Source: Casuarius casuarius
Lineage: Eukaryota > Chordata > Aves > Casuariiformes > Casuariidae
Length of the DNA stretch: 64,000 bases
NCBI GenBank assembly: GCA_003342895.1
Contig: PTFA01000158.1
Coordinates: 1,540,952 to 1,604,951 of the forward strand
Direction of reading: 5' to 3'
A model generated the notes under the pieces. It had not been told where the DNA came from, did not search any database, and saw only the letters and a list, made by a program, of their open reading frames with translations. The translations under genes and the position numbers were made by a program. Shown piece by piece: positions 40,301 to 53,000 of this stretch. Position 1 is the stretch's first letter. The number at the start of each line of letters is the position of its first letter.

Positions 40301-43300
40301 TTTTGTTTCTCCTCCTCACTTTCCTATTTAGAATCTAGTGTCTTTTAAGGCTTAAAAGAAAATGAAAGCCAAGCTGCTTCTCGCTAGGATTGTTAGCAAA
40401 GTTGAGCTCACTTCCTCCCCCATTACCCAGCCAGTGTAAATCAATACAGTTCTGGTGAATTCAGTGGTGCTTTATGCCGCTTACCTGGTTACAAACTTGA
40501 TCCAATGTCTCTCTAATAACCAACACTGATGAGAGCAAAGAATATCAGTTGAACAGGGCTCAATCCCGTAGTTCTCTGGTGGGACAAGTTTCCTCCTAAG
40601 CAGTCCTTTTTTCACATGTGTTTGCCCCATTCTGTTCCTCTGTATGCTATTCAGAGAATACTAGTGTAAGCTCCTTTGCTTACACCAGACTTGCTGCAGA
40701 GTTATCCCCTGCTAGCAGAGGAGTAATCGAAACAGGTTCCAGAGGCACTTGCTAGTTGATAACTGCACAGGCTTAAGTAACAGTTTTAGACAAGAAGGAA
40801 AGAAAAGGCTCCCTGAATGCTAAATAGCTCCATGTGGTTCGCCTCCCACCTGCTCTGCCGAAACATGGTCCATTAACTCGGCGTGGCTGATGCAATTTGA
40901 AAAGGGGCACCGGTTCACAACGCAGCCTGCATCTGCCAATAATAACTTCACAAATGTTGAAAAAAAAAAAGTGGCACAACATGATGTTATGCAGGAGTAC
41001 TTCTAATTCACTCTGAAAACCATCTGATACTTAGCAGAGATTTTAAAGAGCAGATGTCTTCTTAGGTGAATAATTTCGAACATGATACGGATGAAGACCA
41101 AGGTGCAAAGTTTTTAAAGGTTAGATTTCTTCTCTTCAGCTTTGTGGACCATTTATGCGAGATGTAATGAGAGGAAAAAAATGAGCAAAGTTATAGGTAA
41201 GCAGTAGCTCTGCCAGGTTGCAATTATACATATATACATTCATGTTAGGATCAATGTATTTATTCAATTAAGGGGCATAATGGTATTTCCAATGTATGTG
41301 GGAAAAAATCAAACTCAAGCCTATCTTCTACGCAACAAGCGTAATATTTCCAGAGTACAATAAGAAGGCTAACATAACAAATATTTGTGGGAAGGAGCGG
41401 ATGAAAAGAGAGAAAAGAGGGAGATATAGCTGCTGATCATAAGACAACCTTTTTTTTTTTTTTAGGACTTCAGCTGTATTTTCTGCCAACTTTAGATGGT
41501 GAGCTCCAGAAATGCATGCTGGGAAAAAGCAGTTCCTATAATGGGGAATTCGCTAATAATTGTTTTCTGGCTCCAAACAAACTAAAAGTAGAGCCAAAAT
41601 GTTACTGATTTGTTGGGGTGAGAGATGGAAAGATACTTTAAGGGCATGATATAGAACTCAGGATGAATGAATCCACTTCCATATTCTGCCATAGACTTCA
41701 CAGAGGATCTGGGGGATGTCACTTAGGGCTACAGTAACTCATCAGAGATTTGATTTAAAGACAGGGAGGAGTGGCTGAAACTGAGGATCAGCTGAGCAAG
41801 TAATGAGGCATGAAAAAGAACTGAGCAGGTTGGAATTAAGTGAATCATCTCAAAATTTCCTCGTATTTACAGCTTTCTCTATTCCACTGTTGTGGGATTT
41901 ATTTCATTTTTCTATCTGTTGGTTTATGGCTTTTCATTTTCATCCTTAGGAAGAAAGTTCAAGGAAGAAATAATAGGATTATCTCTGATGTGACAAGACA
42001 GTAAAATCCACAGAGTTGACAGGCAGCGCCTTTCTCACTCCACCAAAGGGATTTCTGACATCAGGAAGTGGGGCTGTGCTAGACAGAAGAAAAGCGGTGC
42101 TTAAATAACCCCGTTTGGAAATAAAACCCCCAGAAAGAGCTTTACGAAGATATTTTTCCTTGCAGGCTATTTTGCAGATGCTTTAGCTAAGTGGCAGCTA
42201 AGATGGGAATTTTAATGTAACTCTGTGCATCCAGGCCAATAGTTAGGAGCTCTCTCAAATAAATGAACTAAACCCTTTTTAACATCATGACTGAGACATA
42301 TATTTTTAGTATCACAAAAATGCTTTAATAATACTGAGTACATACCTACTAAAATAATACTAAAAAAAATAATTAAATTTTCTTTTTGAACTCTGTAGGA
42401 CTTTGCAATAAGGTATCCACTTTTTGGCTAGCTCCACTTCTCATACAAGAAAATTTATTATGAAAAGTCATTCAGCAAAGTGTGGATACAATTAGTCTCT
42501 GAAAATGCCAAACCCAGTTAGTATAGACAGTATCACAGTGGCTGTGAATATCAAAAACCCTCATATTGTCAGCCGAGCCTAAGCTGACAGCTAACAAACA
42601 GAAATATTTGAAGTATGAAACCATTTCATATAAATTGTAATTATATTTGACCTATTCTGTGACTTTTGTTTTGGTGTGTGGGTGGAGGGAAAAAAAAAAC
42701 CCACAGTCTTATTTCCTTGTGTAGGTAACATGCTTCACCTGTCAGGTGCTGTGCAATGTGAACTGACATGCTACAGAACTACAGTGGCAGAGGCACGGCT
42801 CCGCTCTAGAAGAAAGCTGTAAAGAGCAACAGGAAAACAAAGGCAATGAGCAATTAGAATATTTTCCCTGATGACTGGTGTAAAAACCTCCTGATAAATA
42901 GAAAAAGTCACTTCTCCTGTTTGCATAAATGACATCTTCAGAAAGAAGAGTGTGAGAAAGAACAGTGCTTGCCATTTGCTGAGAACTGCATAAAATGACA
43001 TCTTGACCAGTCATGTACCAAACCCCTTAGTGCATATATGTGTAGTACATGCTTTTTAATAATCAGTGGGCATTAGGAGTTAATGATGTGTGTTTAACCC
43101 CACTAAATACCCTTCCACTGCTTGATAACTCCTCTGAAACCACTGTCATCACTGAGGAGAATGAGACTTAACTCAGTGGCTGAGGTTTGAGATCCCAGCA
43201 GCTGCAACAGGAACTCCATGGGGCTGGGTCTGAATATTGATTTGGAGCTTTTCACCTCTCCCCAGTAAGATAGAAGAGATGAGGCTTGAAATTTGTTAAA

Positions 43301-43574
43301 TTCAGAAAGAATTTGACCAAAGCAATATGTGAGGATGTTCCTTTTGGATTTGATCCAATTATGTTGACCCGTCAGTGCTCTCCTCTCTGAATTTTTTTCC
43401 TGCTTCAAGTTTGAATATGTCCTAAAACAGAGAATAAGACTTTATATATAGTTCACACTAGTAAATTAAAAATTACTGGGAGCATTTTCTGACAGTGAGG
43501 CTGATTTGCATGATGCAGCCTTCAACTGTCCTAGTGAACTAACTCTCCCAGAAAACGTGGGTTAGGGCTCTAGC
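34301..43574. other. intergenic stretch with no recognised gene
   Basis: AT-rich non-coding sequence. It includes an A/T-rich aataaa-like low-complexity tract (37670-37723), a 15-T run (about 41450-41463) and a 10-A run near 40962. No gene, RNA gene or bounded transposon was recognised. Confidence 0.5.
37670..37723 (+). repeat. A/T-rich low-complexity tract (aataaa-like)
   Basis: Imperfect repeats of aata/aaat with few interruptions. Multiple AATAAA hexamers here are a by-product of the composition, not evidence of transcript ends. Confidence 0.75.
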
Positions 43575-45634
43575 AGGAAGGGAGGTCCAAGAGAGCTAGT
43601 TAATATTCAAGCATCACTTCCTCCAGGCTCAAGATCAGTGCATCCCTATGAGTAAAAAGTCAAGCAAGGGGGCAGGAGACCCACATGGATGAGCAAGGAG
43701 CTTCTGGCAAAACTCAAACAGAAGAAGGCAGTATACAGCATGTGGAAGAAGGCCACTTGTCTGTAGAAATGTCAGAGTATGTAGGGATGTGATGAGGAAG
43801 GCCAAGGCTCATTTGGAATTGAATCTGGCAAGGGATGTCAAGGACAACGAGAAGGGCTTCTTCAAATACATCAGTAGCAAAAGGAAGACTACAGAAAATG
43901 TGGGCTCACTGCTGAATGGGATGGTGCCCTGGTGATGAAGGATACAGAGAAGGCAGAATTACTGAATGCCTTCTTTGCTTCAGTCTTTACTGCTAAGGCC
44001 AGCCCTCAGGAACCTCAGACTCTGAAGACTAGGGAGAAAGTCTGGAGGAAGGAAGACTTTCCCTTGGTCGAGGAGGATCGGGTTAGAGATTACTTAGGCA
44101 AACCTGACACCCACAAATCCATGGGCCCCAATGGGATGCACCCACAAGTGCTGAGGGAGCTGGCGGATGTTATTGCTAGGCCACTCTCTGTCATCTTTGA
44201 AAGGTCATGGAGAACAGGAGAGGTACCTGAAGGCTGGAAGAAAGCCAATGCCACTCCAGTCTTCAAAAAGGGTGAGAAAGAGGACCCAGGAAACTACAGG
44301 CCAGTCAGCCTCATCTCCATCCCCGGAAAGGTGATGGAACAGCCCATCCTGGATGTCATCTCTAGCATGTGGAGGAAAAGAAGGTGATCACAAGTATTCA
44401 GCATGGATTCACCAAGGGGAAATCATGCTTAACCAATCTGATAGCCTTCTATGATGGGATGACTGCCTAGGTAGATGAGGGGAGAGCAGTGGATGCTGTC
44501 CACTTTGACTTCAGCAAGGCTTTTGACACTGTCTCCCATAACATCCTCATAGGTAAGCTCAGGAAGTGTGGGTTAGATGAGTGGACAGTGAGGTGGATGG
44601 AGAACTGGCTGAATGGCAGAGCTCNGAGGGTTGTGATCAGTGGTGCAGAGTCTAGCTGGAGGCCTGTAGCTAGTGGTGTCCCCCAGGGGTCAATACTGGG
44701 TCCAGTCTTGTTCAACTTATTCATCAATGACCTGTGTGAGGGGACAGAGTGCACCCTCAGCAAGTTTGCTGATGATACAAACACTGGGAGGAGTGGCTGA
44801 TACACCAGAGGACTGTGCTGCCGTTGAGAGAGATCTGGACAGGCTGGAGAGATGGACAGAGGGGAACCTCGAGAAGTCCAACAAAAGGAAGTGCGGGGTC
44901 CTGCACCTGGGGAGGAATAACCTCATGAACCAGTACAGGTTGTGAGCTGACCTGCTGGAAAGCAGCTCTATGGAGAAGGACCTGGGAGTCCAAGTGGACA
45001 AGTGGTTAACCATGAGCCAGCAGTGTGCCCTTGTGGCCAAGAAGGCCAATGGTATCCTGGCGTGCATTAGGAAGAGTGTTGCCAGCAGGTCGAAGGAGGT
45101 GATCCTCCTGCTCTCCTCAGCCCTGGTGAGGCCACATCTGGAGTGCTGTGTCCAGTTCTGGGCTCCCAGGGCAAGAGAGACGTGGAGCTACTGGAGCGAG
45201 TCCAGTGTAGGGCTACAAAGGTGATTAGGGGACTGGAGCATCTCCTCTATGAGGAAAGGCTGAGAGAGCTGGGCCTGTTCAGCCTAGAGAAGAGAAGCCT
45301 GAGGAGGGATCTTATCAATGTATACAAATATCATAAGGGAGGGTGTGATGAGGATAGGGCCAAACTGGTGCCCAGCAACAGGACAAGAGGCGATGGGCAC
45401 AAACTGAAACACAGGAAATTCCGTCTGAATAAGGAAAAACATGAGAATGACTGAGCATGGGAACAGGCTGCCAAGAGAAGTTGTGGAGTTTCCTTCTCGA
45501 GATATTCAAAAGCTGTCTGGACACGATCCTGTACAATGTGCCTGGGTGCCCCTGCTTGAGCAGGGGTGTTGGACTAGATGATCTCCACAGGTCCCTTCCA
45601 ACCTCAACCATTCTGTGATTCTGTGATTCTGTGA
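43575..45634 (+). mobile_element. CR1 LINE, 5'-truncated, plus strand, with most of the reverse transcriptase
   Basis: This is a CR1 non-LTR retrotransposon of about 2.1 kb. The left end (gtccaagagagctagttaat) matches the region between endonuclease and reverse transcriptase. The RT then follows with recognisable blocks: DTHKSMGPNGMHPQVL, NYRPVSLISIPGKV, FDFSKAFDTVSHNIL (near 44507), [13 protein letters not shown] and the catalytic FADD (44765-44776). The C-terminal ORF2 part ([17 protein letters not shown] near 44974) and 3' UTR come next. The element ends with three copies of ttctgtga (45611-45634), the CR1 terminal repeat. Stops and frameshifts break the frame at several points (for example after 44384 and near 44795), so it is inactive. 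The endonuclease is missing. One N lies at 44625. The exact left edge is uncertain. Confidence 0.95.
45611..45634 (+). repeat. CR1 3'-terminal octamer array (3 copies)
   Basis: ttctgtga is repeated three times in a row at the CR1 3' end. CR1 elements end in short octamer repeats instead of a poly(A) tail. Confidence 0.9.
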
Positions 45635-47966
45635 AAACTAACTTTGTACCAAAGGTAACTGGCACAGACCTTGGCAGGGAATATATCTGACAGGCTTACT
45701 CACTTGGATGCCTCTCTAGCACCACATATGTGATATCCCCTCTCAACACATCATTCCTGCAATCATTCAGCAAAGGCCCACGTTTCTTGTGCCCTCAGAT
45801 TGATATTTTCTGTTGAGCAGCTGGTGCTACAACAAGCTGCCTGCTCCTATTGCCTGTGTACCTCAGGATACTTGAGCTCCTAGATTATCTGCTGCTTTTG
45901 CTAATGCCAGCTAATCTTTGACATCTTCGCAGAGCAGAGCCAGGACTGGGCTCTTCTTTGAGCTGGAATCAACACAGCTGCTGTTTGCTAGATGCTGCCT
46001 ACCACACGGAACAGGCATGGAGCTCTGACAACTGGCCACATGGAGAAAAAGTGTCTGTTGCATCTTGGACCTCTTGCTCAGACTGATGACAGAAGGCAAG
46101 ATGGAGACCTCAGTCCTCCTCCTTCATGCACTATCTGCCAAGAGAAGGTTTGGGGTCTGGAAGGTGAGCAATCATGGATGGGATCATGGTGTATTAGACA
46201 TGCAGGGCTATTTGGCAGGGAGCGGTTCTTGAACTAGAGCCCCAGGGTCTGCAGCTGGGGATGGAAATGGCACTGACTCTGTGCTATTCCTCCCCCAAAT
46301 GGCTGGTATGGTAAAGGCAAATGTGCTGAGCTGCAGTGAGGCAGCAGTTCCTGTCAAAGATCTTTGTACAGCACATTTTTAACATTTTAAAAAATTTCAT
46401 GACAGTGGTGGACATTCCTCTGCAACATCTCTCATGCAGCTGCCATGCTGACTTCTCACAACTGGCGAGGGGGAATCTCAATGAAGCTGAATCCCCCCAA
46501 TTCTAGGAAAGTTCCTGGCAGACAAAGCCCGGATAGAGCCTCCTCCCAGCTTCCAGTAGACCCCAAATGTCTCTTTTCCTTATTATTTCACTACAGAGCT
46601 CTCCTGGCCAGTTTTGAATCCCCAGCAGGTGATGAAAAGTCTCTTTGTATCCTCTTGATGGGATTTTTTTATAGTGTGGTGTTATTTGTGGCTTGTGAGT
46701 GCTAGAAGCATGAAGGCAAAGAAGTGTACTTTCACAATTTTATGTGTAAAAGTACAAAGTCTGCTGAGACCATGAATGAAGCCTTGTCTATATCACCAGC
46801 TGGGATTGTTCCCCAGTTGGTGCTAACCCCAAACCACAGGCTGGGTATTATTTGGAAGAGTGCTGACAAGCATGGCCTGAAAGCAATTTAACAGGATAGC
46901 TGATCACATTACAGTGAGTGTGGACATGGTCTTGCACTGCTTAACTGACTCATGCTGGCAGCCTTTGGGAACTGTTGTCTGCCCATTGGCTTTATAGCAA
47001 AAGACAGCATAAGCAAAAACACATTTTTCAGGAGTTGGATGGAAACCTCATCAGTGATCTGTGCTGCTTCCAGGGTCACTCAAAATGTGATACCTTCAGT
47101 ACTCTTATTTTAAGGTTTAAAATACTTTAAAGAGGCACACCTGAAGACAGCTATTTGGGTAAGAGTAGGAGTAATCTCACCTAACTTTAGACATAACAGA
47201 GCTGACATCAGCACCTGAGATAATCACCTGAATTCCCCTTTAGAAAGGAGGAAATGGGTGCTTTCGAGATCGGATAGAGACATATGAAAGAAGTCAGGTG
47301 AAAAGATGTTCCAAAGCACCTATCTTCCTTCATTGGCTGATCAAGAGTTAGTTGAGATGAATGACATCTGTAATTGCCATTAATAGAAAATAAATCGAGC
47401 TGCTCCAGAGTCATGTGCACAAGTAGTTAGTAGCCAATTGTCTAGTTTAGCTCAGACCCTAGAGTGATGTCCTTTGAACTGTGCATTTCTATTTCCTAAA
47501 TCTTCAGGTGAAATGCTGTTCAGTTCCCAGTATATATATGTGAATGCTCTAACAAAATTTTGTATGGCTGGAAAAGTCTGATACTTTAGGCCCCACCAGC
47601 CAAGAGGTTTAACTAGTTTCAAGGGATTCAGTCAAAGTGAGGATGATTTTGAGTTTCTGCCTAAAAGGATACATTCTTCACGGATATTATAGGGCCTTTC
47701 CACAGGTGGAGATAACTGGGACAAGGCAGCTACAGGCCTTAGAGCTTAAGCTAACCTGTGTCATCACTTGGACTGATGATAGTACAAAGAAGGAGAATCT
47801 GTGCTCAGCATGCTGTGATGCTGGAAAAGGCTAACTTTGCTGGTAACAGAAAGGTATTGATCAGGAGAAGATATAACTACCCATGAGCTGGTTTTACTCA
47901 AGAGGGACTGAATAGTGATCAATTCCAGCCCTTTGGGAAACCTGCCCATCCATTTCTAGTCAAAAA
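45635..47966. other. intergenic stretch with no recognised gene
   Basis: Mixed-composition sequence. No gene, RNA gene or bounded repeat was recognised between the CR1 copy and the next LTR. Confidence 0.5.
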
Positions 47967-47971
47967 CATGC
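47967..47971. repeat. target-site duplication CATGC (left) of the 47972-49001 LTR
   Basis: catgc immediately precedes the terminal TG and is repeated exactly at 49002-49006 after the terminal CA. Confidence 0.75.
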
Positions 47972-49001
47972 TGTCCCGATCCAATATCGGGGGGGTTTCG
48001 TTATGATCCCAAGGACGAGATTAAGACGCTAAATCCGGTCAAATATCGTACAACCGTTTGACTTTATTTTCCACGAAGTGGGGAGAAAAGGTGGGGAAAA
48101 GCGAAGGGGAAAAGATAAAGTTAGAAAAGGAGAGAAGAAGCTAGCTACCACCACTCCGAGTCCGATGATGTTCTGCTGGCTCCGTTCGAATTACAGCTCA
48201 GGCTGGGTGCCTCCGAAGAGGACCCCGAACAAAGAAGTCCTTGGGCAATTATACTTTCCAATCTAAGCTCTCCACCCTTCACGCAGTAGTTTGGACCAAT
48301 AGTAATATTTGGGTCTGGGGTCTCCTGCTCCTTATTGGGTCCCTAGGTAGGTTGTTTACCGTTGTGGTTTCTGCTGACAGATGCGTTTTCATTCTTCGGG
48401 TCCTGCCCTTATCTCTCAAGGCCCTGACAAATTATTACTTCCCCAGCAGTGACAGTAGGTGTTATTTCCCAAGGTCCGGACAAAGGGAATATAGTCTGGA
48501 CCCCGAGATAGCCCAGACCCCCCTCAATCAGTATTGTTTCAGCAGCGAGAGGAGGCCCTGCTCCCCAGGGTCCCGGCGCCCAAGCAGGCCTCACTTCAAT
48601 GCCTTGACATCCTTCCTCCGGAGCGTGAAGCATGGGAATGCAAACTGCTGGCAACCCCCTTGTCTTTCCTGCCTGCACCAGCTCTGGGGCCCTTTCTCAC
48701 TGACCTAGGAGTGCGGCCTAAGGCTTCAGCAAATTTAGCTACTCATGCTAAGCAAGCTTCATAGAAGTTGTGCTAAGCGGCAATAATTTACAGTCCAGGT
48801 CCCAAAGTCTCCGCCTGATCGTGGTCTGGTTCAGCGCAGGCTCGGTGTGTCCTGGGTGGTCGCAGGGAGACCATTTCAGGGGTCGCAGCAGCTCAGTCCT
48901 GTTCCCGCCGGGAACAGATGGCTTGTTCGGGGTTATGGTTTGCTTGCACCTTATGTACCAAGAAATGTTTAAGGCAAAAGTTGACTCATCTGTTCGCCAC
49001 A
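47972..49001 (-). mobile_element. solo LTR of an endogenous retrovirus (1030 bp), minus strand, 5-bp target duplication
   Basis: The element reads TGTCCCGATCC at its left end and CGCCACA at its right, giving TGT/ACA termini. It is flanked by CATGC at 47967-47971 and again at 49002-49006. On the minus strand it starts TGTGGCGAACAG, has a TATA-like agtataatt at about 48254-48249 and an AATAAA at 48068-48063, then about 90 bp of U5-like sequence. That order sets the orientation. It is far richer in GC and CpG than its surroundings, which suggests a fairly recent insertion. No internal viral genes adjoin it, so it is a solo LTR. A 5-bp duplication fits ERVL-like or some other groups; the family is not assigned. 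Open frames within it are incidental. Confidence 0.85.
48063..48068 (-). terminator. LTR poly(A) signal (minus strand)
   Basis: AATAAA on the minus strand lies about 185 bp after the TATA-like box and about 90 bp before the LTR end. Confidence 0.5.
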
Positions 49002-49006
49002 CATGC

Positions 49007-49834
49007 ATTATGTTATATTTGCTAGATATTTTCTAGATACCTTATTCCAGCTTCAGGGGCAAATGAAAATATTTGTTGAAGCTCTATGTTGAAAAGAATG
49101 ATGAAATATTAAAGTTGGGAAAACAAATACTGATTAAAAAAAAGCTGCAAGTTCTTTGACAAACTTGTGCCAGGGATGTTTTCTACAAAGTACAGCCAGT
49201 GTACCACTCCCTCTAAACAGCCTCAGGCTCTGATGTGGCACACAATCACAAGTCTAATTCACACTCATCACCAGGGGTTTCAGTGAAATTATTCAAGATT
49301 GATGTTTCTGTAATCTGATTCTCTTTTTTTGTACCTAGTTTGGTAAAACACATGTGGTGTTTTGCTTTGTTTAGCTGACTGCATATTCTCTTTCAGCCTG
49401 TGTTGACTCATTGCTTACATCTCCCAATCCGTTTTGAAGACAACTGCCGTCAATGCAGGATCAGATGATCGAATATCCTCTGTCAGTTATCATGCAGTGA
49501 ATTTGTTGTCTGCTTGGGGTAATAGAAGGATGATGAAGGAATTAGAAACTCACTATCTCATGGGCTGTTATCAGCAGATAACTGAAGAATAATAGAGCAA
49601 AAGAATTCCTACTTTTCCATGTAATCCATCACAGCAGACTTGGCCTTTTCTGTGTAATCCTATGTGCTTTCTTTCCTCTCCTTTGGCATTCAGCCTCCTT
49701 TAACAAAGCTACAGATAAAGAAAGTCTTGCTGCACAGTACAAAAAATACGCACCATTTGAATTCAAGCTATCATTGCTTCCCTTTATTTCTGTGGGTATT
49801 TGCAGAAGACCTGACTTCTGCAGTGGATTCTCAC
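49007..49834. other. intergenic stretch with no recognised gene
   Basis: AT-rich sequence with no recognised gene or repeat. Bases 49629-49834 continue the open frame of the neighbouring candidate exon on the minus strand but look less protein-like. Confidence 0.45.
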
Positions 49835-50029
49835 CTACAGTTATGGGATTTGAGTCCACTGGAGTCACACGTGTATTGTTAAAACTGGGCTGTTGTTGTG
49901 CTTTCCCCCAGCCTGAAGAGATGCTGCTTGTTGTTGGAACAGCAGCGTAACCACGAGGCACAGTATTTTGAAACCCAAAGAAGTCATAATTCCAACCTCG
50001 CGGACCATTTGGAAGGCAGCTGGGATAAA
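49835..50029 (-). other. candidate unannotated internal exon, symmetric phase 1-1 (195 bp)
   Basis: On the minus strand a splice acceptor (ccacttacag, AG at 50031-50030) and a good donor (ctgtag/gtgaga, GT at 49834-49833) bracket 195 bases. One frame is open throughout: two leftover bases, 64 codons, one leftover base. The encoded segment includes NYDFFGFQNTVPRGY and SSISSGWGKAQQQPSF. The symmetric phase, both splice signals and a CpG-containing, codon-like composition are what a real exon shows. I do not recognise the protein. A second frame is also open for most of the stretch, and no partner exon was identified. It could equally be an old processed fragment or chance. Confidence 0.25.
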
Positions 50030-53000
50030 CTGTAAGTGGTACAAGCCAAGACACTCTATTATATTGCTTTAAGATGGAGCTTGGTGGAGCCTGCTCTTTG
50101 GCTGAATACTTTCTGACATTTGGTATTCACATAGGGGTGATGTTTGCCAGCTTTATCTTCTGAAAGAATGATGTGGCAAGTGTTTGTGTTTTCAATTTTG
50201 CTGCACTAACTTGATGCCAGATTTTTATATAGTAATTAGCTAACTCTCCACTGTCTTTCTGGTAAAAAAACATAACAAGAAAAAAACTCACAAGAGGAAA
50301 TGGAACAAGTTAATCTGGGAGGAAATATAGGCGTCTCACACAGTTCAGAGCTCGTGGCAGGATTTTAGTATGACATTGGCATGGAAGTCAGTCTTGTTAA
50401 GGTCACTATAGGATTTCTTTCCTGCTCTTTAATGCTCTTCCACCCACAGTCTGCTTCACGGCAATGCAGTCTTTAGCTATCTCTATTCACCAGTCTTTCT
50501 TCAGGTGAGTCTCCACAGTTGTGGAGGCTTTTTCAGGTGCTTCCTGAATTCATAGTCTCAGAACTACTCTTTTTGCCTAGTAATATCTCAGCAAGCACTT
50601 CGCATAATATAATCTTGAAATTTTGCCTTTGGTGTCTTTCTCCTTATTTTTTCCTTAGTCAATTTATCTCAATGTTCTGTATGCTACTTTTAGTCTTTCT
50701 TCATAGATATAGAACATCTCCTTTTCATATGTTGCCTTACTGGCATTTTATTTGTAACCTAGTCATTGGCACCTTAGTTTATGAACACTCTGTAGTGTTT
50801 TTTGTCCTCAGAAGTCTTGCAAAGTGTCATTATCCAAATATACATGCAGAATAGAGTTGCAGCAGCTTACTCTAGGTAAGTTTCTAGATGAGACTCTTTA
50901 GAGAAATTGGAAGCCTTTATTTCTTGAGTCCTCCGATTAATTTTCATTTCCTATTTCAGGATGAAGTGAACTGTGCCCTAAAAATACTTACTCCATTGAC
51001 TGTAAAGACAGCTTAGAATGACTAGCTCTTACGTAGACCTGTGTGCTGACAAATCCTATCCTTTGAATGCTTTACCACCAGATCATGTGATTTAGTTGAC
51101 TGTTGGTGTACATATATATATTTTCTGCCATAGAGTATATGGATATACTTTGTTTCATGTAAATAGAGTGGGAAAAAGGACCATGTTATCCTTTTATTTC
51201 TGGGCACAGCCCCTCAGGTCCAGCGTATTTGTAATAGGACACTGTTTGTGCCTTGTTTTCTATCCCGTAGTAAAGCTAGCGGACATGAGAACCTGCCTTT
51301 TTTCAGACCTTTGAATGCTTTTAAGAATCTTAGTCTGGCCTTGGCCATCTAAGGAGTCCACATCGTCTTTCCATCTGCCTCTCCACTTTTATCAACAGTG
51401 ATCTATGCAGTTAATTAAATCTGGGTCTAATTCCTCAGCTGAGATTCTACTAACATCCTTGTTGTTTACACGCATATTTAAGTGCGTTCATAATTCAAGC
51501 TCCGGAGCACTGGGAGTAGTGGCTTAGCTGGACTGTGGTCAGTAACAAGACCCAAATTCTGTGAGTTGTTCTCTTTAGGGCCAAACTTCAACCTGTAGTG
51601 TATACAAGACAACACACAAATCTTTTCACATGCACTCAAGCCTACCCAGTACCTTACCAAACAGGCACTGCTCTGAAGTCCCACTCCTTTCTGAGAGCAA
51701 TCCTTCCAACACATGTGAGAAAGCCCAGGCAATGCTTATCAGTGAAACTTCTAACTTAATGATCTTTGAGAAAAAGTTAAATGTGGTGGGTTATGGGGAG
51801 GGAAGTTTTGAATCCCTATTGCAAAGTAATACAAAGAAAAGCATGTTGGCTACTTGGTAACAGCTAAAAAACTGGCTAAACTATAAGGTTTGGCTTACAA
51901 ACAGACAAACAAATAAAAGCAGATGGTGGTTTTAAACCGAACTTCCCTGAAAAAATGTGAATAAATCACCAAGGACTTCATATACAGGAAAGCAACCTAG
52001 TCTAATCCTTCTGTCATAACAAATGCCTCATGTACTCCACTGTGGTTTGGTCTTAAACTCTTAAAACAGGAAAACAAGTTATTATAAATGCCCTGAACAG
52101 ATATAAAGGCAGATTGTAGTTCTGAAAGTTTCAGCCTGGTTTCCAAGGTTCATCCTTTCTGTGAGCAGAAGGAGGATGCAAGAAGAAAGGGAGAACCTGG
52201 TCCACATATTAGTACAGATGAGCAGGGATTAGGGCAGCCCGGAATACACTCATCTACTCTTCTCATGTCCTGATTTCCTTAAGGTCCCTTTTTGTCTTTG
52301 ACTATTCTGGGCAGAGGAAACAAGGTAAATGTGATCAGGTGAGGCTTTCTGAAAGAGCCCTCTACATTGAAAATGGTGATCATTCTCCTTAGGAACATAG
52401 CAGCACTGGCTGTAAGGCTTCTCAGGAATCAGATGGAATTTATGGACCAAATATAAAGGAAATATTATAATTCAGACAGAGAGGTTAGATGTAGACCTTC
52501 AAAGAAATTCAACTCTTGCTTTCCTAATCATGAAGTGCCCTGCTATTTCTGGAGGCATCATATGGAATCTTCCCCCTCCTCTTTTCCGTAAGGACTAATT
52601 TATGATTAAATCTGGGATGGGATTCATCGGTTTGTTAGTTTCTGGAGGTCAGCATACTACTGTAATAATAAAAACTCAGAAGAAACACACTTGAGAGTTG
52701 GTGATGGAAGATGACATAAATTAATTTTTCTTGCAAAGAAAAACAATGATATCCAGTGGTCCAGACAATGCATTTTTTAAAAAAATGTTGCTCTGAAATG
52801 ACATATTTCAATGAAAGAAGCTATTGCATAATTTCTTTTTTTTCAAAATATTTGTCTCCGAAGTACAATATATTTGTACTGATGTGTTTCTTCTGCTAAA
52901 AACATTTTTCACCTAAAGCATTGTGTTTCACTGAAACAATAGCAATGAAATTCTGCACTGAAATTATTTACTTCGTGATTTGGACTTTCAGGTGTTTCAA

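Noticed and set aside
44467..45067. Minus-strand open frames of about 110 codons
   Set aside because: They are antisense to the plus-strand CR1 reverse transcriptase.
48241..48764. Overlapping open frames of 76 to 155 codons on both strands
   Set aside because: They sit inside the GC-rich solo LTR and are open by composition; none resembles a known protein.
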